A stretch of 64,000 nt of DNA from CAZJHX01 sp964545715 (GTDB lineage Bacteria; Myxococcota_A; UBA9042; GCA-2863065): assembly GCA_964545715.1 (NCBI GenBank), contig CAZJHX010000001.1, positions 156,420-220,419 of the forward strand. The letters run 5' to 3'. The notes beneath the pieces are model-generated. The model had not been told where the DNA came from. It did no database searches and was given only the letters and a program-made list of their open reading frames with translations. Shown here in pieces: positions 9,301-18,322 of the stretch. The first letter of the stretch is position 1. The number at the start of each line of letters is the position of its first letter. The position numbers were made by a program, and so were the translations under genes.

Positions 9301-12300
9301 CACCGAGCTGGCGACCCTGACCGAGGTCTTCGGCACCGCCGGCGTCGAGCCGGGCAGCTGCGCCCTGGGCTCGGTGAAGTCTCAGATCGGTCACACCAAG
9401 TGCGCGGCGGGTATCGCGGGGTTGATCAAGGTCGCGCTCTCGCTGCACCACAAGGTGCTGCCGCCGACGCTCAACATCGAGACGCCCAACCCGTACTGGC
9501 ATCCGCAGAACAGCCCGTTCGTGTTCCATCAGACCGCCAGCCCGTGGCTGGGGGAAGAGCGCCACGCCGCCGTCAGCGCCTTCGGGTTTGGCGGGACCAA
9601 CTTCCACGTCGTGCTCTCAGAGCATCAGGGCTGGGAAGAGCCTGCAGTCGGCTTCGACGCGTGGCCCTCCGAGCTGTTCTTGTTCAAAGGTGAGTCGCGC
9701 GACGCCGCGGCGGTCCGCATCCAGCGCCTGGCCACGCTTGTGGCGACCGAGGACGCGTGGCGGCTGCGCGATCTGGCGCGGTCGATCACCACGACCGGCT
9801 CCGGCCCTGTGCAGGTGGCGCTGGTCGCGACCGACATTGAAGATCTGCGACGCAAGCTCGCTCGCGCGGCCCGTTTTGAGCCGGACCCGCGCGGCGTCTT
9901 TGTCGCCGGCGACCACGCGGCGGACAGCAAGGTCGCCTTCTTGTTCCCGGGCCAGGGCAGTCAGCGGCCGGGCATGCTGCGGGACCTGTTCGTGGCGTTC
10001 CCCGAGTTCCAGCGCTACCTGGAGTACGGAGCGCAGTGGGCCCAGATCATGCTGCCGCCCGCGGCGTTTGCGAAGGACGCGCGCGACGAACAGAAGCGCG
10101 CGATCACAGACACCCGCGTGGCCCAGCCCACATTGGGCATGGCCGGTCTGGCTATGGCCGAGGCCCTGTATCGCGTGGGCGTGCGCGCGGACATGATGGG
10201 CGGTCACAGCTATGGTGAGTTGGTGGCGCTGTGCGTCTCGGGCGCCATCGATGAGGCGGACCTGCTGGAGATCAGCGCGGCGCGTGGCGAGTGCATTCTG
10301 GCCGCGACCGGCGAGGATCCGGGCACTATGGCGGCGGTCTCGGCCGGCGCGGATGCCATCGAGCCGCTGCTCGACGGCCTCAAGGGCGTCGTTATCGCCA
10401 ACCGCAACGCGCCGAAGCAGACTGTGATCTCCGGGCCGACGGACTCGATCGATGAGGCGCTTGCGCTCATCCGCGGGGCGGGGCTGAAGGCCAGCTCGAT
10501 TCCGGTCGCCTGCGCCTTCCACAGCGAGGTGGTCGCCGGGGCGCGCGAGACGTTCTTGAAGCGACTGGACGGCGTCCGGTTGGCCAGGCTGGGAACCGAC
10601 GTGTGGTCCAACACGACGGCGGCTCCCTACAAAAACGAGCCGGCTGCCATCCGCGAGCAGCTGGGCGAGCACATCGTCAACCCGGTGCGCTTTGTAGAGC
10701 AGATCGAGGCCATGTACGAGGCCGGCGCCCGCGTTTTTGTCGAGGCGGGACCGGGGCGCGTCCTGACCGGACTGGTCGGCCGCATCCTGGGCGATAAGCC
10801 GCACGTGGCGGTCGCGTGTGACCGGGGCCGTGGCTCCACGCTGACGCACTTGCAGCTGGCCCTGGGTGAGCTGGCGGTGCACGGCGTTCACATCGACGCG
10901 GCGGCGCTGTATCAGGGCCGCGATGCGGCTGCGTTCGACCTGGACTACCCGCCGGCCGTGGCGCCTGGACCAACGGCCTGGCTGGTCGACGGCTTCATGG
11001 CGCGTCCGGTGCGCGGCGAGCTGCCGGCGGCGGCGATGCGTCCCATCACCGCGCCCATCGTGTCGGCGTCGGTCGGCATGGCCTCGCCGCACAGCGAGCG
11101 CGACTCGGTGATGTTGGAGTATCTGGGCACGATGTCGCGGCTGGTCGAGACCCAACGCGAGGTCATGCTGGGCTACCTGGGCCGTCATCCGGCGCCTGCC
11201 GTGGCCGAGCTGCCGGGCGAGATCATCTCCGACGCGGAGGTCGTTGAGGTCACCGAGATCGAGCAGCCCAAGGTCATCGACCTGCGCGAGGCGCTGCTTG
11301 GCATCGTCAGCGAGCGAACCGGCTATCCGGTCGAGATGCTCGACATGGACCTGGACCTGGAGGCCGACCTGTCGATCGACTCGATCAAGCGCATCGAGAT
11401 CCTCGGCGCGCTGGGCGAGCAGCTGGGGCTGGCCGGCGGTGACGGCGGGTCGCAGGACGAGATGATCGAGGAGCTGGCGGGCATCAAGACGCTGCGCGCG
11501 ATCGTCGCGTGGCTGGAGGCCAACCAGGCGCAGGCACATGCGGAGGCCGACGCGCCCACGGACGAGACGGTGCGGGAGATCCCGGAGTTTGCGGAGGCCG
11601 AGGAGACCGTCGCTGCGCCGGAGTTGACGCGCTACGTGCTGTCCGTCGAGAACGCGCCATCGGTCGACGAGGCGGTCGCGGTCGAGGGACTGCGGTTCGC
11701 GATCGTGCGGGATCAGCTGGGTGTTGCCGAGCTTCTGGCCGAGCGACTGGAGCGCAGCAAGGCCATCGTGCAGACCATCGACATGGGCGAGTCCCCCGGC
11801 GAGGTCGACGGCCTGGTATTCCTGGCGTCACTGACGACCAACGGGGCCGACCCGGTCATGCCGCTGTTCGAGGCGACCCGCGCTGCCGTTGCGGGTGGGG
11901 CGTCGACAGTGCTGGCGGCTACCGGCTTTGGCGGAGAGTTCGGTCGCACGGGCGATCACGACGGTCCGCTGCCGCGCGGTGGCGCGTCCGGGCTGATGAA
12001 GACGGTCGCCAAAGAGTACCCCGACCTGCATGTGCGCGTGGTGGATCTGTGCGCGGACGACTCGGCGGAGACGCTGGCCGCGCATGTGTTTACCGAGCTG
12101 GTCGCAGGCGGCGATCTGGTCGAGGTCGGCTATCACGAGGGCGTGCGTCACATGCTGAACGTGGTGGCGCAGCCGCGTCGGGCCCCCAACGGCTCGGCGA
12201 AGGAGCTGGACTCCGAGGCCGTGGTTCTCATCACGGGCGGCGCGCGCGGGATCACCGCGGGTGTGGCCATTGAGCTGGCGCGTCGCTTCCGATGCAACCT

Positions 12301-13048
12301 GGAGCTTGTCGGCCGGTCACCGCGCCCCTCGCATGATGTTCCTGCTGATCTGGCGGATGCGGCGGACGCGGCGGCAATTCGCAAAGTGCTGCTGGCGCGT
12401 GGTGAGCTCAAAACCCCCAAGGAGATCGAGCGCGCGACGAGCCGGGCGCTGGCGGATCGCCAGATGCGCGAGACCTTTGCGGCCATCGATGCCGCCGGCG
12501 GCAGCGTGACGTACCACTCGGTCGACGTGCGCGACAGCGAGGCGTTTGGCGATCTGATCGACGGCATCTACACCCGGCAGGGGCGCCTCGACGGCGTGGT
12601 GCACGGCGCGGGCGTGCTGGAAGACAAGCTGCTCAAAGACAAGACGGCGGACTCCTTTACCCGCGTGTTTGACACCAAGGTCGAGGGCGCGCGGACGCTG
12701 GCCGACAGGCTGCGGGACGACGTCGGATTTGTGGTGTTCTTCTCCAGCGTCTCCGGTGCGTTCGGCAACCGCGGCCAGGTCGATTATGCGGCGGCCAACG
12801 CGGCCCTGGACAAGCTGGCGCTCTCGCTGGACGAGCGGTTGGCCGGTCGCGTGGTCTCCATCAACTGGGGACCCTGGGCCGGAGACGGCATGGTCAGCGA
12901 CGAGCTGGAGCGCGAGTACGCGCGGCGCGGCATCGGGCTCATCGCACCGGACGGCGGCGTAGAAGCGTTCGTCGACGAGCTGACAGACGGTCATCGGGAG
13001 GACGCCCAGGTGATCTTCATGCGCGCGGAGCCCGAGAGCCTCTTATAG
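6359..13048 (+). CDS. PfaA-like iterative synthase: 2x nitronate-monooxygenase/PfaD-like, KS, AT, ACP, KR
   Basis: A 2229-residue multienzyme. Residues ~1-280 and ~295-620 are two FMN barrel domains of the 2-nitropropane dioxygenase/PfaD enoyl-reductase class (GAESGG; GRECGG). KS ~650-1090 has Cys837 (DAACASS), His972 (EAHGTGT) and His1012 (GHTKCAAG), so it is complete. AT ~1190-1490 starts at FPGQGSQ and has Ser1284 in GHSYGE. A single ACP carries Ser1675 in LSIDSIKRIEI, the PUFA-synthase style. KR ~1950-2215 has TGGARGI and a Ser/Tyr site (FFSSVSG ... VDYAAAN). There is no DH, which is supplied by the next gene. In PUFA systems the PfaD reductase is separate and ACPs are tandem; both differ here. 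ATG 6359 chosen; ribosome site weak. First gene of a seven-gene operon. Confidence 0.88.
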   Translation: MLITEFPILAISAFERPDARLVTAACRAGALGILDVGRNADTARRAITAAAKRCPDGFGIRVPEGVTLKPKDLPEQVTCVVLPYGVKPAAWKKRKITTVVQVTTVEEARNAAAAGVAGLIVKGAESGGRVSSDSSFVLLQQVLDAVDAPVWVQGGVGLHTAAACIAGGAAGVVLDSQLALTRESSIPESVKAAIGGMDGSETIVISGYRVFTRPDLPVADMADLSADQVVPQLGGDDLRKQLIAAGQDAAFARPLTDRFHTAGGVITAIKDSIDSHLRQARAHRPLAPDSPLAVEHGIKYPIAQGPMTRVSDRAGFADAVSRGGGLPFLALSLMRGEQVRALLQETAALLGDRPWGVGILGFVPPSLREEQMAALQEFNPPVALIAGGRPSQTRPLEAAGTRTYLHVPSPGLLALFLRDGARRFVFEGRECGGHVGPRSSFALWEAQIERLLEFESPEELNILFAGGIHDDRSAAMVAAMAAPLAAAGAKVGVLMGTAYLFTEEIVGSGAILPGFQKAALDCDKTVLLETAPGHATRCVETDYVRAFRAEKGRLEREGASPQEVWAALEQLNLGRLRIAAKGIRRDGPELVDVGEKAQASQGMFMIGQVATMRDKTLSIADLHADVSAGSQKLLRKFATREHARSTVPPVDVAVVGMSCAFPDALDVEAFWGNVVLGRNAITEVPEERWSADIYYDADSMDGTKTPSKWGGFLGKVAFDPLEYGIPPRSLAAIEPVQLLSLEMARRALSDAGYAEREFDRESTSVIFGAEAGTDLAGGYGFRNLYPQIHGELPPALDEALPSLTEDSFPGVLANVIAGRIANRLDLGGSNFTVDAACASSLAAVDMAVKELVTGTSNMVLCGGADLHNSINDYLMFSSVHALSRNGQCSTFDANADGITLGEGVGVVVLKRLADAERDGDRVYAVIKGVGASSDGRSLGLTAPRKDGQVRALERAYRRAGVSPAEIGLVEAHGTGTVVGDRTELATLTEVFGTAGVEPGSCALGSVKSQIGHTKCAAGIAGLIKVALSLHHKVLPPTLNIETPNPYWHPQNSPFVFHQTASPWLGEERHAAVSAFGFGGTNFHVVLSEHQGWEEPAVGFDAWPSELFLFKGESRDAAAVRIQRLATLVATEDAWRLRDLARSITTTGSGPVQVALVATDIEDLRRKLARAARFEPDPRGVFVAGDHAADSKVAFLFPGQGSQRPGMLRDLFVAFPEFQRYLEYGAQWAQIMLPPAAFAKDARDEQKRAITDTRVAQPTLGMAGLAMAEALYRVGVRADMMGGHSYGELVALCVSGAIDEADLLEISAARGECILAATGEDPGTMAAVSAGADAIEPLLDGLKGVVIANRNAPKQTVISGPTDSIDEALALIRGAGLKASSIPVACAFHSEVVAGARETFLKRLDGVRLARLGTDVWSNTTAAPYKNEPAAIREQLGEHIVNPVRFVEQIEAMYEAGARVFVEAGPGRVLTGLVGRILGDKPHVAVACDRGRGSTLTHLQLALGELAVHGVHIDAAALYQGRDAAAFDLDYPPAVAPGPTAWLVDGFMARPVRGELPAAAMRPITAPIVSASVGMASPHSERDSVMLEYLGTMSRLVETQREVMLGYLGRHPAPAVAELPGEIISDAEVVEVTEIEQPKVIDLREALLGIVSERTGYPVEMLDMDLDLEADLSIDSIKRIEILGALGEQLGLAGGDGGSQDEMIEELAGIKTLRAIVAWLEANQAQAHAEADAPTDETVREIPEFAEAEETVAAPELTRYVLSVENAPSVDEAVAVEGLRFAIVRDQLGVAELLAERLERSKAIVQTIDMGESPGEVDGLVFLASLTTNGADPVMPLFEATRAAVAGGASTVLAATGFGGEFGRTGDHDGPLPRGGASGLMKTVAKEYPDLHVRVVDLCADDSAETLAAHVFTELVAGGDLVEVGYHEGVRHMLNVVAQPRRAPNGSAKELDSEAVVLITGGARGITAGVAIELARRFRCNLELVGRSPRPSHDVPADLADAADAAAIRKVLLARGELKTPKEIERATSRALADRQMRETFAAIDAAGGSVTYHSVDVRDSEAFGDLIDGIYTRQGRLDGVVHGAGVLEDKLLKDKTADSFTRVFDTKVEGARTLADRLRDDVGFVVFFSSVSGAFGNRGQVDYAAANAALDKLALSLDERLAGRVVSINWGPWAGDGMVSDELEREYARRGIGLIAPDGGVEAFVDELTDGHREDAQVIFMRAEPESLL

Positions 13049-13060
13049 CCAGGCATACCT

Positions 13061-16000
13061 GTGATGAGACCCGAGAAGCCCACTGACGCGGCGATCATCG
13101 GGATGGGGTGCATCTTTCCCGGCGCGCCCGATCTCGAGACGTTTCGTCGCAACCTGGAAGCCGGCGTGGACGCTATCAGCGACGTCCCGGCGTCGCGGTG
13201 GGATCCCGTCTTTTACGACCCCGAGTCGAGTGCGGCGGACCGCTTCTATTGCAAGCGGGGCGGCTTTGTAGACGACTTTGCGACCTTCGACGCCCTGGGC
13301 TTCGGCATCATGCCGGTGGCCGCCATGGGCGCGGAGCCGGACCAGCTGATCGCGCTGGAGGTGGCGGCTCGGGCGCTGGCCGACTCCGGCTACGCGGACA
13401 AGGACTTCAACCGAGACCGCACGGGCGTGATTCTGGGCCGCGGCAACTACATCGGGGCGGGCATGACCCGGCTGGAGCAGCATGTGCGCACAGCGCAGCA
13501 GCTCGTGCAGTGCCTAAAGACGCTGGTGCCCGGCATCACGACCGATCAGCTGGCCTCTGTGAAGGCCGAGTTTCAGTCTCGGCTGGGCGGATACGGTCCG
13601 GACACTGCGATCGGCCTGGTGCCTAACCTGACGTCGTCGCGCATCGCCAACCGCCTGGATTTGAACGGGCCGGCGTATACGGTCGACGCTGCCTGCGCGA
13701 GCTCGCTGCTGGCGGTGGATCAGGCCTGCCGTGAGCTGCGTGAGAAGCGCGCGGACGTGGTCCTGGCCGGCGGCGTACATCTCAGCCATGACGTGGCGTT
13801 TTGGAGCGTCTTCTGCCAGCTGGGCGCGCTGTCGCGAAACCAGCGGATCCGGCCTTTCGACAAGGACGCGGACGGTATCCTGATCGGAGAGGGCGTGGGC
13901 ATCGTGGTGCTCAAGCGGGTGGAGGATGCGCGTCGAGACGGGGACCGGATCTATGCCGTGATTCGGGGTACGGGCGTGGCCAGTGACGGGCGCGAGGCCA
14001 GCTTGATGGTGCCGCGTGTCGACGGCCAGCTGTTGGCGCTGCAGCGCGCATGGGCGGGGGCCGAGCTGAGCCCGGAGCAGATCGGGCTCATCGAGGCGCA
14101 TGGCACGGGCACCCCGGTCGGTGACGAGGCGGAGCTTGCGACGCTGGCGCGCTTCTTTGGCACGACCGATGGTGAGCGCGTGGGCATGGGCTCGGTGAAG
14201 TCGATGATCGGACATGCGATGCCCGCCGCGGGAGCCGCCGGGCTGATCAAGGCCGCCCTGGCCGTCCATGACCGCGTGCGCTACCCGACTCTGCATGTGG
14301 ATGAGCCCCACCCGGGCATGGCGGCGACCCGCTTTCGCACCATCGGCGAGACCGAGGATTGGAAGAGCGACGGTTTTCTGGTCGCCGGTGTCAACGCGTT
14401 CGGGTTCGGTGGCATCAACGGGCACGTTGTTCTGCAATCGGAAGCGCCCGACGCGCCTCGTGCGGCACGCAGAAAGCCGGTCTTGGAGGCGCCTGAAGAG
14501 ATCTTGCTGCTGGCCGCAGGGTCGCCCAACGCGCTGGCCCGGGCGGTCGATGCCGGGGCCTCGGGTGTGGGTGACGGGCCGTGCCGCCTGGCGCTGGTCA
14601 ATCCGACACCGGAGCGCCGTGCCCGGGCCAAAGAGGTGGTCCTGAAAGGCAAGGCGCGCAGTGGACGCGACGGCATGTGGTTTACGCCCAAGGGCTTGAT
14701 CGCGCGGGGGGGCAAGATCGCGTTTCTGTTTCCCGGGGTGGAGGCGCAATTCGACCCACGCGTGGACGATGTGGCGCGCGCCTTCAACAAGACAATGCCG
14801 GACCTGAGCGCCGGTACGGACCTGGAGCGGCAGGGCGCCGGTGTGGTGGCTGTCGGGCGGCTGCTGCATGAGGTGCTGGGCGAGGTTGGCGTGACGCCGG
14901 ACGTCATCGCCGGGCACAGCGTGGGCGAGTGGACCGGCATGATCGTGTCCGAGATGATCCCGCCGTCTGTGCTGGACAGCTTTGTGGCCGGGTTGCGCCC
15001 GGGCAGCTTGGAGGTGCCCGGGGTCGTGTTTGCGGCATGCGGCGGGTCTGCCGAGCGCATTCGCGTGATGATCGAAGACTTGAAGGACGTGGTGATCACG
15101 CACGACAACTGCCCGCACCAGATCATTTTGTGCGGGCCCGAAGCCGAGGTAGACGTGGCGCTGTCGCGGATGCGGGAGGCGCGCGTGTTGGCGCAGAAGC
15201 TGCCCTTCCGGTCGGGCTTTCACTCGCGGCTGTTCAGCGACTACGTGGCCCCGCACCGCGAGTACCTGTCGCAGCTGGAGCTGCAGCCGGCCAAGACAGA
15301 GCTGTGGTCGGCGACATCGTGCGCTCCTTACCCGTCCGATCCGGCCGAGATCCAGGCGCTGGCCATCGAGCACCTGACCGAGCCCGTGCGCTTTCGCGAG
15401 CTGCTGCAGACGATGTGGGAGCAGGGGGTGCGCATCTTCGTGCAGCTGGGTACAGGCAGCCTGGTGGGCTTTGCCAGCGACACGCTGCGAAAGAAGCCGC
15501 ACCTGGCGATGAGCACCAGCGTGAATCAGCGCTCGGGGATGCACCAGCTGCGGCGGCTGATGGCGGCGCTGTTTGTCGAGGGCGCTACCGTGGACTTCGG
15601 GCGTCCGGAGGCTGCGATCGAGCCGCCCAAAGGCCTGAAGCTGAACCTGGGCGTGCCGCTGATCCAGCTGTCGACGCCGTTGGAGACCGTGATGACGCCG
15701 GCTGAGACGGACTCAGAGCACCCGGTTCTGGCGGGCTTTGACGACGTCATGCGGGAGCTGGTCAGTACCCAGTCGGCGGTGGCGACGGCGTGGCAAAAGC
15801 GTGGCAAGAAGTCGCAGGAGTCTGCGCCCGCGCCGACGCCCAAAGAGGCGACGACGCTGCGGCGATTGTCCGTGGCCACGGATCCGAATCTGGCCGACCA
15901 CTGCTTGCTGCCTCAGCCCGAAGGCTGGAGCAACCTGGCTGATCGCAATCCCGTGGTGCCGATGACGATGTCGATTCAAATGATGATCGACGCCGCCCAG

Positions 16001-17296
16001 GCCGTGTCGGGGCGGACTGCGATACGGCTGGAGGCGCTGCGGGCGTACAAGTGGCTATCCGTGCAGCCGGAGGTCGAGGTCGAGATCAAGAGCGACTGGG
16101 ACGGCGCGGACCGCGTCAAAGTGGCGATCAAGGGCTACAGCGAGACCACGGTCGTTGTCGCTGATGCGTATCCCGAGGCGCCCGACGCGCGAGAGCCGCT
16201 GCCTGCCGATCCGTCCTCGCTGCCGATTGCGGCGGCACAGCTCTACACCGATCGATGGATGTTCCACGGGCCGGCTTATCGCGGCGTGACCGACCTGCTC
16301 ACCATGAGCGATAAAGGCATCCGCGCCACCCTGTGCGGGCTGGAGGCCGAGGGCGGATTGCTGGACAACGCCGGGCAGCTTTTCGGGTATTGGGTCATGG
16401 CCAAGACCACGAAGGATCGGCTGGCGATGCCGATCAAAATCAAGCGCATGTCCTTCTTTGGCCCGCAGCCGCAGCCCGGCGAGGCGGTGGAGTGCAACGT
16501 GTGGGTCGGCAAGGTGGGCGCGCGTGAGGTCGACTGCGACATGCAGCTGACCGCGGATGGCGCCGTCTGGTGCGATATCGCGGGGTGGGCGGATTGGCGG
16601 TTTGAGACCGACGATCGCCTGTGGCCCGTCATGCACCGCACCGAGGACAACCTCTTTGCCACCTGCGAGCCGGAGGGGTTCTGCCTGGTGTCGGATCCCG
16701 AGCGCTCGGAGGCGTCGCGGGACTACCTGGCGGCGCGCTTCTTGAACGAGCGGGAGCGCGACATCTACGAGCAGCTGGCGCCGCGCCGGAAGGTGGGCTG
16801 GCTCTACGGGCGTATCGCCGCCAAGGACGCGGCGCGCAAGCATTTGACCGATCGCGGGGAGGCGCCGATCTTCCCTGTCGAGATCGAGGTCGACAACGAC
16901 GATGAGGGGCGGCCCCTGCTGCGCACCGCGTATGCCGGCGACCTGCGCGTGTCCATCGCGCATAAAGATGACGTGGCGGTGGCCAAGGTGGTCGAGGGTC
17001 GCGATGTCGGCGTGGACGTGGAGCGGGTGGAGGCCCGCAGCGCTCGCTTCTCGGAGCTGGCCTGCTCGGCGGAGGAGCGCGAGCTGCTGCCGCGGGACGA
17101 TTGGGACGCGTGGCTGACGCGCTTCTGGTGTGCCAAAGAGGTGTACGGCAAGGCGATCGGGACAGGGCTGGAGGGCAACCCAAAGCAGTTTACGGTCACA
17201 CACGTGGACGGTGAGCGCCTGCGGATTGCGGACATGTGGATCGAGACGCGCCAGCGCGGCGACTACATCATTGGATGGGGGACAAAGGATGGGTAG
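13061..17296 (+). CDS. Second synthase: KS, AT, hot-dog DH, phosphopantetheinyl transferase
   Basis: A 1411-residue multienzyme. KS ~1-465 is complete (Cys212 in DAACASS, His347 in EAHGTGT, His385 in GHAMPAAG). AT ~560-860 has Ser620 in GHSVGEW. A double hot-dog dehydratase-like region spans ~935-1210, with candidate His947 (LADHCLLP) and Asp1102 in LLDNAGQ. The C-terminal ~200 residues are an Sfp-type 4'-phosphopantetheinyl transferase (VGVDVERVEAR, FWCAKEVYGKA), which would activate the operon's own ACPs. There is no ACP or KR, so it must share those with the first synthase. The annotated start is GTG 13061; ATG 13064 is equally possible. It begins 12 bp after the first synthase and overlaps the ACP gene by 8 bp. 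Confidence 0.86.
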   Translation: MMRPEKPTDAAIIGMGCIFPGAPDLETFRRNLEAGVDAISDVPASRWDPVFYDPESSAADRFYCKRGGFVDDFATFDALGFGIMPVAAMGAEPDQLIALEVAARALADSGYADKDFNRDRTGVILGRGNYIGAGMTRLEQHVRTAQQLVQCLKTLVPGITTDQLASVKAEFQSRLGGYGPDTAIGLVPNLTSSRIANRLDLNGPAYTVDAACASSLLAVDQACRELREKRADVVLAGGVHLSHDVAFWSVFCQLGALSRNQRIRPFDKDADGILIGEGVGIVVLKRVEDARRDGDRIYAVIRGTGVASDGREASLMVPRVDGQLLALQRAWAGAELSPEQIGLIEAHGTGTPVGDEAELATLARFFGTTDGERVGMGSVKSMIGHAMPAAGAAGLIKAALAVHDRVRYPTLHVDEPHPGMAATRFRTIGETEDWKSDGFLVAGVNAFGFGGINGHVVLQSEAPDAPRAARRKPVLEAPEEILLLAAGSPNALARAVDAGASGVGDGPCRLALVNPTPERRARAKEVVLKGKARSGRDGMWFTPKGLIARGGKIAFLFPGVEAQFDPRVDDVARAFNKTMPDLSAGTDLERQGAGVVAVGRLLHEVLGEVGVTPDVIAGHSVGEWTGMIVSEMIPPSVLDSFVAGLRPGSLEVPGVVFAACGGSAERIRVMIEDLKDVVITHDNCPHQIILCGPEAEVDVALSRMREARVLAQKLPFRSGFHSRLFSDYVAPHREYLSQLELQPAKTELWSATSCAPYPSDPAEIQALAIEHLTEPVRFRELLQTMWEQGVRIFVQLGTGSLVGFASDTLRKKPHLAMSTSVNQRSGMHQLRRLMAALFVEGATVDFGRPEAAIEPPKGLKLNLGVPLIQLSTPLETVMTPAETDSEHPVLAGFDDVMRELVSTQSAVATAWQKRGKKSQESAPAPTPKEATTLRRLSVATDPNLADHCLLPQPEGWSNLADRNPVVPMTMSIQMMIDAAQAVSGRTAIRLEALRAYKWLSVQPEVEVEIKSDWDGADRVKVAIKGYSETTVVVADAYPEAPDAREPLPADPSSLPIAAAQLYTDRWMFHGPAYRGVTDLLTMSDKGIRATLCGLEAEGGLLDNAGQLFGYWVMAKTTKDRLAMPIKIKRMSFFGPQPQPGEAVECNVWVGKVGAREVDCDMQLTADGAVWCDIAGWADWRFETDDRLWPVMHRTEDNLFATCEPEGFCLVSDPERSEASRDYLAARFLNERERDIYEQLAPRRKVGWLYGRIAAKDAARKHLTDRGEAPIFPVEIEVDNDDEGRPLLRTAYAGDLRVSIAHKDDVAVAKVVEGRDVGVDVERVEARSARFSELACSAEERELLPRDDWDAWLTRFWCAKEVYGKAIGTGLEGNPKQFTVTHVDGERLRIADMWIETRQRGDYIIGWGTKDG

Positions 17297-17567
17297 CGGT
17301 GAAGTTCTGCCGGTGGTCGCGCAGTTGATACGCGAGGTGATCGGGGAAGAGTGGGCCGAAGAGGTCGACATTACGCTCGAGACCTCGTTTTCGGACGATC
17401 TGGAGCTGGAGAGCATCGAGTTTGTGGCCCTGGCCGAGCTGCTGCAGGAGCGCTACGGCACGGCGGTCGATTTTGTGGGGTGGCTGTCCGACATGGAGCT
17501 GGACCAGATCATCAATCTGAAAGTCGGCGCCCTCGTCGCCTTCATCGATTCGTCGGCTCGCTCTTAG
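17289..17567 (+). CDS. Stand-alone acyl carrier protein
   Basis: A 92-residue acidic protein with the four-helix ACP pattern; the Ser in DLELESIEF is the expected phosphopantetheine site. It would carry acyl chains between the synthases and tailoring enzymes. ATG 17289 overlaps the end of the second synthase by 8 bp, which agrees with translational coupling. The Trp-Leu-rich third helix region (FVGWLSDMELD) is typical of discrete ACPs beside type I synthases. Confidence 0.82.
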   Translation: MGSGEVLPVVAQLIREVIGEEWAEEVDITLETSFSDDLELESIEFVALAELLQERYGTAVDFVGWLSDMELDQIINLKVGALVAFIDSSARS

Positions 17568-18322
17568 TGCCAAGCGTCCTGGCCAACGGACTGAGCTTCA
17601 ACACCTGCGAGCTCGGCAGCGGGCCGCCGGTGGTGATGCTGCACGGCTTGCTCGTGGGCAATCTGGCCATGTGGTATTTCACGGGCGCCCGGGCGCTGGC
17701 GCGGTCACATCGCGTGCTGCTCTACGATCTGAGGGGGCACGGTCGCAGCGAGCGCGCCACTTCGGGATATACGGCGCCGGTCATGTGCGACGATCTGGAG
17801 GCGCTGCTGGCGGGCTTTACCGATGAGCCGGTCTCGCTTGTCGGCCACAGCTTCGGCGCCTTGATCGCGCTGGAGTACACGCTGCGGCACCCCGAGCGCG
17901 TGCGCAAGCTGGTGCTGGTGGAGGCCCCGGTGCCCCCGACGACGACCGCTGATCTGACGAGCTTCTTGTCCCTGGGCCCCGACGAGATGGTGGAGGCGCT
18001 GCCGGACGCGCTGAGACGGTCGGTAGCGGGCGGGGGGCGGCGCGGCAACCGGCTGCTGGCGTCGCTGCGTTTTCTAGCTTACGAGACCTCACTGCTGCAG
18101 GACCTGGCGACGGCCTATCCGGTGACTGATGAGCAGCTGGCCGATATGAGCACTCCCACGCTGGTTGTGTGCGGGGACAGCTCAGCCTGCCGGGTCGCCG
18201 GCGACAGGCTCGGCGGCCACATCCCGGGCGCTGAGTTGGTGATTTTGCAGGGCGGTCACTACCTGCCGGTGGACGCGCCGACCGCGCTGTCGGCCAGCAT
18301 TCGGGCGTTTCTGGATGGCTGA
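17567..18322 (+). CDS. Alpha/beta hydrolase, first of a tandem pair
   Basis: A 251-residue alpha/beta hydrolase. Seen: oxyanion-hole HGLLVGN, YDLRGHGRSER, nucleophile elbow GHSFGA, and GGHYLPVDAP with the catalytic His. The likely role is releasing or trimming an acyl chain (thioesterase, esterase) in the synthase pathway. Start is GTG 17567, which shares its G with the preceding TAG stop. It is clearly paralogous to the next gene (shared ANGL, WYFT and LLYDLRGHGRSER blocks), so a tandem duplication followed by divergence is likely. Confidence 0.8.
   Translation: MPSVLANGLSFNTCELGSGPPVVMLHGLLVGNLAMWYFTGARALARSHRVLLYDLRGHGRSERATSGYTAPVMCDDLEALLAGFTDEPVSLVGHSFGALIALEYTLRHPERVRKLVLVEAPVPPTTTADLTSFLSLGPDEMVEALPDALRRSVAGGGRRGNRLLASLRFLAYETSLLQDLATAYPVTDEQLADMSTPTLVVCGDSSACRVAGDRLGGHIPGAELVILQGGHYLPVDAPTALSASIRAFLDG

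Noticed and set aside
9617..11539. 640-residue minus-strand frame rich in Arg, His and Gln
   Set aside because: Antisense of the AT/ACP region of the first synthase; no motif.
13514..15544. 676-residue minus-strand frame
   Set aside because: Antisense of the second synthase KS/AT domains.
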